DNA of 26,591 nt, taken from IMG/VR virus record IMGVR_UViG_3300047498_000054, positions 1 to 26,591 of that record. One strand, given 5' to 3'. The translations under genes were made by a program, and so were the position numbers. The notes under the pieces are model-generated. The model searched no databases and had not been told where the DNA came from. It saw only the letters and a list, made by a program, of their open reading frames with translations. Shown here one piece after another: positions 21,380 to 26,591 of the stretch (its first letter is position 1; every line of letters begins with the position of its first letter). Origin of the DNA: a virus.

Positions 21380-21923
21380 CTGATTTTACCTTCTCATAAC
21401 CATCAGGAGTACCTGCGTCGGTAAACCATGGGATATGATAAAATTCATGTGGGATATTAGGTATTACGTCTTTTTCAAATGAGAAGGCACCATCGTATTC
21501 ATCTAATATATGCGGCCTCATTATATAAATACCTGCGCTTACCCCAGATTCGTCAACGGCAATACTCAATGGCATTGTGCGCTTAAACGTCATATCAATA
21601 TAATTGCAGGTTGAAACCGTATCGCCATTTACTACCAGTACCGGATCATCTCCCTCTATGCAGTTCTTTATAGCACCGCCAGTTCCCAATGGAATTTCTT
21701 CTATTTTGTATTTCACTGATTCTTGTTGACAGAATTTCATGAACTGATCCGCCTTATGATGCAGAGCCAAGGTAATATCCGTAATTCCCTGCTTTTTCAT
21801 ATTGCGTACAATATAATAGACAAGAGGCTTTTCCATCACTTCAACCATACATTTGGGGATTTTGTCTTGTGTTATAGGATGAAGCCTGGTTCCAAATCCG
21901 CCAGCAAGTATTATGGCTTTCAT
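21366..21923 (-). CDS. hddC: Heptose 1-phosphate guanylyltransferase-like protein
   Basis: HddC joins GTP and D-glycero-D-manno-heptose 1-phosphate to GDP-heptose. The N-terminal nucleotide-binding signature LAGGFGTRLHPITQDKIPKC is present, followed by VEVMEKPLVYYIV, EEIPLGTGGAIKNC, VVNGDT with the metal-binding Asp, and WFTDAGTPDGYEKV at the end. At 185 residues it is about 45 shorter than typical HddC, with loss between the NGDT and DAGTP motifs. Its stop overlaps the 4,6-dehydratase start by 14 bases, and its start overlaps gmhA by four. Confidence 0.83.
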   Translation of the reverse strand: MKAIILAGGFGTRLHPITQDKIPKCMVEVMEKPLVYYIVRNMKKQGITDITLALHHKADQFMKFCQQESVKYKIEEIPLGTGGAIKNCIEGDDPVLVVNGDTVSTCNYIDMTFKRTMPLSIAVDESGVSAGIYIMRPHILDEYDGAFSFEKDVIPNIPHEFYHIPWFTDAGTPDGYEKVKSDVED

Positions 21924-22426
21924 CGTGGAAACATAGCGGCTTCAATAAGTCCGCAAAATATGTGTCCCAATTTAATATGATCTTCTTGTATTTCTTGGGT
22001 GTTAGTAGATGGAGAATTGTAAATAATATCGCACCTGCTATCAAAGCCAGAAGTATTGCCCCCAGTTAGTCCGATAACATGCATATTAGATTTTCTGGCA
22101 ACATCCATCGCCTTTAGTACATTCGCGGAATTTCCAGAAGTTGACATGGCGATTAATACATCTCCAGCCTTTCCTATGGCTTCAATTTGGCGCGAAAAGA
22201 TATATTCAAATCCGTAGTCGTTGCCAATAGCTGTTATAATGGAAGTATCGGTGGTGAGGGATATTGCGGCAAGTGGCGGGCGGTCATAATTTAATTTTCC
22301 AACTAGCTCTGCTGCTAGATGTTGGGCATCGGCAGCACTTCCGCCATTTCCTATAAAAAAAATGGTGCCCTTATATTTAAGGGATTTTACACAAAGACAC
22401 GCTATCTGATTTGCATCTTCCATCAT
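21920..22426 (-). CDS. gmhA: Phosphoheptose isomerase-like protein, short N-terminus
   Basis: GmhA turns sedoheptulose 7-phosphate into D-glycero-D-manno-heptose 7-phosphate. The SIS domain is clear: IFFIGNGGSAADAQHLAAEL (catalytic Glu40), AIGNDYGFEYIFSRQIEAIG, IAMSTSGNSANVLKAM, and IQEDHIKLGHIF with the catalytic His. The start at 22426 overlaps the upstream stop as ATGA and a stop lies shortly before it, so the protein lacks about 25-30 N-terminal residues found in E. coli GmhA (a helix used in tetramer packing). Active-site residues remain. Confidence 0.86.
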   Translation of the reverse strand: MMEDANQIACLCVKSLKYKGTIFFIGNGGSAADAQHLAAELVGKLNYDRPPLAAISLTTDTSIITAIGNDYGFEYIFSRQIEAIGKAGDVLIAMSTSGNSANVLKAMDVARKSNMHVIGLTGGNTSGFDSRCDIIYNSPSTNTQEIQEDHIKLGHIFCGLIEAAMFPR

Positions 22427-22560
22427 TTTTTGTCTATATGATCATCTAGAATTCTTCGGTAGGCATCAGCTATGCTGATGCCTAGCTTATCGCCCATTTC
22501 CGTTAAATACGCCATTTGCCTTTTGGTGAGTGCAAATGTTCTGCGAATGAGTTTTTCCAT
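22423..22560 (-). CDS. Small ribbon-helix-helix-like protein, leaderless
   Basis: This 45-residue frame starts at ATG 22560 and ends with an ATGA overlap to gmhA. The product starts MEKLIRRTFALTKRQMAYLT and continues DKLGISIADAYRRILDDHID. The layout 'strand, K-x-Q-x-x-x-L, turn with G-I-S-x-A-D-A-x-R-x-I-L' resembles Arc/CopG-type ribbon-helix-helix proteins. The promoter -10 lies seven bases upstream. It may autoregulate the sugar operon through the nearby palindrome (inference). Confidence 0.65.
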   Translation of the reverse strand: MEKLIRRTFALTKRQMAYLTEMGDKLGISIADAYRRILDDHIDKK

Positions 22561-22567
22561 AGAGATG

Positions 22568-22597
22568 ACTATAGACACCCACCATGCAGCGTGTCAA
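22568..22597 (-). promoter_or_regulatory. Leaderless-type promoter of the gmhA operon
   Basis: On the minus strand: TTGACA (complement of 22592-22597), 18-bp spacer, TATAGT (complement of 22568-22573), then CATCTCT and ATG. The block GGTGTCTATAGTCATCTC is identical to that at 10305-10322. Confidence 0.78.
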
Positions 22598-22616
22598 CAT
22601 TTTTCTTTACACCATA

Positions 22617-22640
22617 TGTGGAATATGTCATTATTCCACA
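22617..22640. promoter_or_regulatory. Perfect 9-bp inverted repeat, putative operator
   Basis: TGTGGAATA and TATTCCACA flank a six-base centre. The site lies 20 bp upstream of the -35 of the gmhA promoter and in the gap before the scaffold gene, as an operator for a dimeric regulator would. Confidence 0.6.
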
Positions 22641-22687
22641 AAGCAAGCAAAAGACTTGCGTAAAGAAGTCCGCTTAACGGAACACAG

Positions 22688-23464
22688 ATGGTTGATGAAA
22701 TTGCAAATTCTACGCCTACCTCGACGGCCTCACCAGCGGCCACCGTTGCTGAGGCCGTTGTATCAACCCCCGTTACTGAAGTATCTAGTGTAGCTCCTGC
22801 GGTAGTTCAAGCCCCAGTAGAAGCGGCTCATGCTGTAGTAGAAGCGCCAAAACAAGAAATACTCCTAGCTCAAAAACCGGTTGAAGAAAAACCCGTTGAA
22901 GCTAAGGCTGAAGTAAAAACCGAGGAAGCTCCTGTTGAAGTGAAAACAGAAGAAGCGGTTATTGAACAACCTAAATATGAATTTAAATTTCCAGAGGGCG
23001 TCACCGTTGATGATGCAAAAATTGGAGATTTTACTCAAATGCTCGGAGAATTTGAAACCACGGCTAAAGTTCCGCATGAAGAAGTGCAAAAACTTGGTCA
23101 GCAGATGGTTGAACGTCATATCGCGGAAGTTCAGAGATATACCGAATCTTTGACTCAGGCATGGGAAAAACAAGCAAATGACTGGAAAGACTCGTTTTTA
23201 AAGTCGCCAGAATTTGCTAATCGCACAGACACCGTTCTTCGTTCTGCGCAGAATGCTATTGATACATTTTCCGGCGATGCAAAAAATGCTCAGGAATTTC
23301 GTGATTTGATGGAGTCTAGCAAGGTTGGTAATCACCCCGCCATGATTAGGCTCTTGTCGAATGTGATGCTGGCGAAAGCAGAAGGTAAGCCGCTTGCCGC
23401 GCCTCAGATTGCTACGCCTGCTAGAGAAAGTAAGATTACCAAAATGTATGGTAAGAAAAGTTAA
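22688..23464 (+). CDS. Scaffolding protein
   Basis: This 258-residue acidic protein resembles T7 gp9/podovirus scaffolds, which guide capsid assembly and leave before packaging. The first 95 residues are low-complexity Ala/Val/Pro/Glu (TASPAATVAEAVVSTPVTEV). Then come YEFKFPEGVTVDDAKIGDFT, helices around AWEKQANDWKDSFLKSPEF, and GNHPAMIRLLSNVMLAKAEG. The C-terminus ESKITKMYGKKS matches tails of two other small proteins and may bind capsid. It lies directly before the capsid gene. Confidence 0.82.
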   Translation: MVDEIANSTPTSTASPAATVAEAVVSTPVTEVSSVAPAVVQAPVEAAHAVVEAPKQEILLAQKPVEEKPVEAKAEVKTEEAPVEVKTEEAVIEQPKYEFKFPEGVTVDDAKIGDFTQMLGEFETTAKVPHEEVQKLGQQMVERHIAEVQRYTESLTQAWEKQANDWKDSFLKSPEFANRTDTVLRSAQNAIDTFSGDAKNAQEFRDLMESSKVGNHPAMIRLLSNVMLAKAEGKPLAAPQIATPARESKITKMYGKKS

Positions 23465-23512
23465 TTTAGCCAGCAATTAATAGCTGGAAAGTATAACAAT
23501 AAGGAGTAAGTT

Positions 23513-24565
23513 ATGGTATTTACAGCTAATATTTTTCCGAACATCGTGGATTGGGCGAAGAGCACAGATCCAGATGGTGCAATTGCGGACATCGCAGAAT
23601 TGCTTGCACAGTCCAATGAGGTAATGAAAGACATTATCTGGCAGGAAGGTAATTTGCCAACTGGTCATCGTACATCGATTCGTGTTGGTTTGCCACAGGG
23701 CACATGGCGCACAGCCAATGCCGGTGTTGCTTCTACCAAGCCGCTCCAGGCGCAGTTCGATATTGCAATTGGCGAATTGGTTGATTACAGCCTCGTCGAT
23801 AAATCGATTGCCTTACTGAATGGTAATGTTGATAAGTTCCGCTATTCTCAGGATATGGCTCACGTACAGGGTCTTGGTCAGCAGGTTGCTTCGGCTATCT
23901 TCTACTCAAACGAAGCGGTTAACCCATCACAGTTTACCGGCTTCTTCCCATTTTATAACACCGTGTCTACTGCCAATGCTCAGTCCGCTGTTAACGTAAT
24001 CGATGGCGGCGGTACTGGTAGTTCAAACGCATCAATCCTGCTTACGGGATGGGGTGATGATACAACCTTCATGGTGTTCCCAAAAGGATCAACTGCTGGC
24101 CTCGTCTATGAAGATAAAGGCGACGTTCGTGCGCTTTATGACAGCAACGGCAACCAGTATGAAGGTTATACCTCATATTTCTGCTGGAAATTAGGTCTGT
24201 GCCCAAAGAATTGGGAATACAACGTGCGTATTGCTAACCTCGATACTACGAGCGCAGGTTTAGCTGGTACGACCCCACCCGATCTGTATGTGCTGATGTC
24301 GGAAGCCGTTAATAAACTCCCAACAGCAACTCGTCGTTTATCTGGCATCACTGAAGTTGATTCGCCAACCGATCCGTCACCTGGTATTTTGCCAGCTTGG
24401 TATTGCAACCGCGTAATCCGTACCGCTCTGGATATTCAGGCGATCCGCGATAAAAACGTATTGCTCTCGATGAATGACTACGCTGGTCAGCCAGTAATGC
24501 ATTTCCGCGAGGTGCCCATCCGTGTGTGCGATGCACTTACGCAGACTGAATCACGAGTTGTATAA
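23513..24565 (+). CDS. Major capsid protein (GP7-like, BPP-1 type)
   Basis: This 350-residue protein is the likely shell subunit. It has the features of GP7-type podovirus capsid proteins: IAELLAQSNEVMKDIIWQEG, NLPTGHRTSIRVGLPQGTWR, GELVDYSLVDKSIALLNGN and, at the end, YAGQPVMHFREVPIRVCDAL. A strong AGGAG ribosome site lies six bases before the ATG. Position between scaffold and cement genes agrees. HK97-fold is inferred, not seen. Confidence 0.9.
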   Translation: MVFTANIFPNIVDWAKSTDPDGAIADIAELLAQSNEVMKDIIWQEGNLPTGHRTSIRVGLPQGTWRTANAGVASTKPLQAQFDIAIGELVDYSLVDKSIALLNGNVDKFRYSQDMAHVQGLGQQVASAIFYSNEAVNPSQFTGFFPFYNTVSTANAQSAVNVIDGGGTGSSNASILLTGWGDDTTFMVFPKGSTAGLVYEDKGDVRALYDSNGNQYEGYTSYFCWKLGLCPKNWEYNVRIANLDTTSAGLAGTTPPDLYVLMSEAVNKLPTATRRLSGITEVDSPTDPSPGILPAWYCNRVIRTALDIQAIRDKNVLLSMNDYAGQPVMHFREVPIRVCDALTQTESRVV

Positions 24566-24576
24566 GGAGAACAAAA

Positions 24577-25104
24577 ATGGCTTTCTACGATAATACACTT
24601 TTGCTGTCGAATGCCCAGGCGATTGGTTCTGCGACCAACGTTGCATCGACAACCACCTATGACGTTACTGGGGCTGGCGTTGGTAACGCACCATCAATGG
24701 TTTGGGGCACATCTACATTTCTGGCTGCCGATGTTATGGTTGGCCGACCAATGTATGCGTACTTTACCGTTACAACTGCTTTCAGCGCGGGTGCAAGTAC
24801 CTTTACCATTGCGGTACAGGCGGCTCCTCCTGCTGCTGGCAACGTTGCTGGTACTTGGACTACCATTTATCAGAGTTCTGCATTTACTGGAACCCAGTTG
24901 ACTGCAAATGCACAGTTGGTGGCTCCTATTCCTCCATTTGCTCTGATTAAGAATGCTGAGGCACTGCCGCGCTTCTATCGTTTCTTCTATACGACAAGCA
25001 CAGCAACATTCTCATCTGGCACATTCTCTTCTGGTATTCTCTTGGATACCCCAACTGGATTTGTCAGCACGCTTTATCCAAGCAATTTCGCATCTGGTCT
25101 GTAA
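24577..25104 (+). CDS. Bbp16-like capsid cement protein
   Basis: This 175-residue beta-rich protein follows the capsid gene with a good AAGGAG site. The sequence starts MAFYDNTLLLSNAQAIGSAT, has WTTIYQSSAFTGTQL and LPRFYRFFYTT, and ends NFASGL. Bbp16 of BPP-1, in the same position, forms trimeric cement that stabilises the capsid. The order and the Thr/Ala/Ser-rich beta composition fit. Confidence 0.78.
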   Translation: MAFYDNTLLLSNAQAIGSATNVASTTTYDVTGAGVGNAPSMVWGTSTFLAADVMVGRPMYAYFTVTTAFSAGASTFTIAVQAAPPAAGNVAGTWTTIYQSSAFTGTQLTANAQLVAPIPPFALIKNAEALPRFYRFFYTTSTATFSSGTFSSGILLDTPTGFVSTLYPSNFASGL

Positions 25105-25122
25105 TTTTTATAAAGGTATTTT

Positions 25123-25623
25123 ATGCGTCAAAATTTTCAAGGGCAATATTCACCAAAGCCACCCACGCTGTACGCCGCTCCCGCCATCCCGCAGGATGTC
25201 CCGTGCTATCGCATTTTGGCTGGCAAAGGTGTTTTTCTTGATGATTTCATGTTCTTTGAGGGTGACATTGTTACTTGGCCAGATGAGCCAAACAAGGAAA
25301 TGGAGCCATTGAATGATCTGGCGCGTGAAGCCACTACTGCATTTTTTGATGAACGCGAAAGGCTGGCTCAGATTGCTAGTGCTGCAAAGGGAACTCGTTA
25401 TATCCCATTGCGCCGTCCTATCGAAGAAGAGCGTGAAATGAACAGTGCCGATGCTCGTCGTGTTGAGCTTATTAAAGGTGACGGCGGTGTACCTGTGATG
25501 GGTGCCCGCAAAAAGGGTCGCCCTAAAGTTGAGAAGGTCGATATGGGTGGTATTGCGCAAAAGCCAATTGCTGACTTGGCTCGCGCCGGAAAAAATGCCG
25601 CTAATAGCGTAATGGATTCTTAA
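25123..25623 (+). CDS. Hypothetical head-region protein, 166 aa
   Basis: The N-terminal part (YAAPAIPQDVPCYRILAGKG, then VFLDDFMFFEGDIVTWPDEP) is a small beta domain. The middle is helical (NDLAREATTAFFDERERLAQ). The C-terminal part is basic and includes ARKKGRPKVE, an AT-hook-like motif that could bind DNA. It sits in the head operon behind the cement gene, with AAAGG upstream. Exact role unknown. Confidence 0.65.
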   Translation: MRQNFQGQYSPKPPTLYAAPAIPQDVPCYRILAGKGVFLDDFMFFEGDIVTWPDEPNKEMEPLNDLAREATTAFFDERERLAQIASAAKGTRYIPLRRPIEEEREMNSADARRVELIKGDGGVPVMGARKKGRPKVEKVDMGGIAQKPIADLARAGKNAANSVMDS

Positions 25624-25655
25624 TCTTGACAGTTAATTTAGTGGATGCTGCTAAA

Positions 25656-25817
25656 ATGTCTGACAAGCCTAAAAAGAAGTGGATGAAGAAAGCCGTTGGC
25701 GGGAGCAAAGAAGTTGCTCATAAACCGTCCGATGGCGAAATTAGCCACAAACACAAAGAACATGGCCGGGTTAAGGCTATGTACGGCAAAAAGAAAGGCA
25801 AGTATTTCAATGGCTGA
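25656..25817 (+). CDS. Small basic protein with MYGKK tail, 53 aa
   Basis: Start 25656 (MSDKPKKKWMKKAVGGSKEV) is preferred; a 10-residue longer start at 25626 exists. The protein is strongly basic and His-rich (GEISHKHKEHGRVKAMYGKK), and its tail resembles those of the scaffold and of the 12845 protein. It overlaps the next gene by eight bases. Probably a minor virion protein (inference). Confidence 0.6.
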   Translation: MSDKPKKKWMKKAVGGSKEVAHKPSDGEISHKHKEHGRVKAMYGKKKGKYFNG

Positions 25818-26226
25818 GAAAAAAATGTCTAGGCATGAGCGCATGTACAAGACTAAGCCGACCCTTGAAAGAGGCGAAGATGGCCATATCGGCGTTAAAG
25901 AAAAAGAGGCGGATAATACTCAAGCAGGAGTAGACAAGGTTGCAGGCACTGGGTTGCATGAAGGTATGCCAATGCATATTCGTCATGCCCACGAGCGCAA
26001 TGATATGCACACTCGCCATGAAGTAGAGCATTCAGTTCATGATCACGCTAAACTGGGTTCCAAGAAAGAAATGCACTCCCGTCATGAGTCTGAATTGAAG
26101 AGTATGCACAAGCGCCATGAGTCTGAAATTGAATCAGGTGAGCACAAAGACATAGATATTAAAGAAGGCCATGAAACCGGAAAAGATCAGTCTGCATCTG
26201 TAACAAAAGAAGCAAAAAAAGAATAG
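25810..26226 (+). CDS. His/Glu-rich repeat protein, 138 aa
   Basis: The start at 25810 is chosen because an earlier in-frame ATG at 25696 would overlap most of the previous gene. After a polar N-terminus (MAEKKMSRHERMYKTKPTLE) there are several copies of M-H-x-R-H-E-x-E (MHTRHEVEH, MHSRHESEL, MHKRHESEI), probably a charged helix. The end is acidic and polar. Similar MHxRHE proteins occur in podovirus head operons; the function is not known. Histidine clusters could bind metal (inference). Confidence 0.66.
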   Translation: MAEKKMSRHERMYKTKPTLERGEDGHIGVKEKEADNTQAGVDKVAGTGLHEGMPMHIRHAHERNDMHTRHEVEHSVHDHAKLGSKKEMHSRHESELKSMHKRHESEIESGEHKDIDIKEGHETGKDQSASVTKEAKKE

Positions 26227-26240
26227 TTTAGGAGAATCAA

Positions 26241-26591
26241 ATGGTACAGTATGGTATTGCATCTTCCCCGTTAATTGGCAGCGAATTAATCAACGTATTG
26301 CCAGTTACTAGTACTGGTCTGCCTGCTGCTAATACTGGCCAGTCAACGACATTTGGCATTGCTCAGACAGGGTCGTTTGGTGCTATTGCCACCTCAGCTC
26401 TATCCCTTACCAACAGCGCCACATTAACGCTTGTACCTGGCATGACAGTCAATGTTAATGCTGGCTCTACATACATGCTTGATATTTATTTATCTGTAAG
26501 TTCTAGCGCTGGAGGTGGCATCGCTGTAAACCTTGGTCAAGGAACAACTACCGCAGCATCATTTACTGCTGATACGTGGATGTACAATACG
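26241..26591 (+). CDS. Putative structural protein, 3' end beyond window
   Basis: The frame opens at ATG 26241 after an AGGAG site and stays open for 117 codons to the edge. The product begins MVQYGIASSPLIGSELINVL and is Ser/Thr/Gly/Ala-rich with beta-strand character (LVPGMTVNVNAGSTYMLDIY). The place in the operon suggests a minor capsid, decoration or tail protein. No family recognised. Confidence 0.65.
   Translation, partial: MVQYGIASSPLIGSELINVLPVTSTGLPAANTGQSTTFGIAQTGSFGAIATSALSLTNSATLTLVPGMTVNVNAGSTYMLDIYLSVSSSAGGGIAVNLGQGTTTAASFTADTWMYNT

Noticed and set aside
23470-23487. Short hairpin CCAGC/GCTGG between scaffold and capsid genes as terminator
   Set aside because: Only five base pairs and no T-run; the capsid gene follows at once.
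24611-25312. Overlapping plus-strand frames in the cement and next gene
   Set aside because: Out-of-frame shadows of Bbp16-like and downstream genes with no ribosome sites.
1-26591. Integrase, attachment site or defence system
   Set aside because: None was recognised; the window gives no direct evidence of lysogeny or of an anti-phage system.

Overview
The window is part of a tailed double-stranded DNA phage (or prophage) genome. Its head-gene order (terminase, small accessory proteins, portal, Bbp19-like protein, scaffold, major capsid, Bbp16-like cement protein) matches podoviruses of the Bordetella phage BPP-1 type. No host gene, integrase, tRNA or rRNA was recognised. The host cannot be named; GDP-heptose chemistry and AGGAG-type ribosome sites suggest a Gram-negative bacterium.

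Left part (1-7683) is the early, recombination and replication region. Most genes lie on the minus strand in tightly tiled operons with ATGA stop/start overlaps: DUF932 protein, many small proteins, an ERF single-strand annealing protein, a Gp157-like protein, an SSB-tailed protein and a protein carrying nine 27-bp repeats that runs off the left edge. A plus-strand island (2573-5069) interrupts them: a 58-residue DNA-binding protein behind a pair of palindromic operators, a VRR-NUC-type nuclease, two small proteins and a VapE-type P-loop NTPase whose start lies in a large hairpin.

The middle (7684-13388) has a 460-bp control region crowded with TGCACA motifs, a consensus promoter for a TerS-like gene, a G-rich gap and the large terminase. 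Two sugar-nucleotide SDR genes with small companions follow, then small structural proteins.

The right part holds portal, Bbp19-like protein, scaffold, capsid, cement protein and small accessory proteins. Sugar genes are embedded between portal and scaffold: a two-subunit thiamine-diphosphate enzyme, an Fcl/ColC-like epimerase-reductase, an HddA-like kinase, a ColD-like 3-dehydratase with His in place of the PLP lysine, a GDP-mannose/heptose 4,6-dehydratase, an HddC-like guanylyltransferase and a GmhA-like isomerase.

Together these suggest that the phage makes a GDP-linked 3,6-dideoxyheptose, perhaps carrying a two-carbon branch (inference). No GmhB phosphatase and no glycosyltransferase are visible, so those steps must come from the host or from outside the window.

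The most unusual signal is regulatory. The sugar transcription units start from sigma70-like promoters whose -10 box lies only 6-7 nt before the ATG (TATART-CAYCTC-ATG type), so their first genes should be leaderless. An 18-bp promoter block is identical at 10305 and 22562, 12 kb apart, and a palindromic -10 at 17027 appears to serve two divergent leaderless genes.
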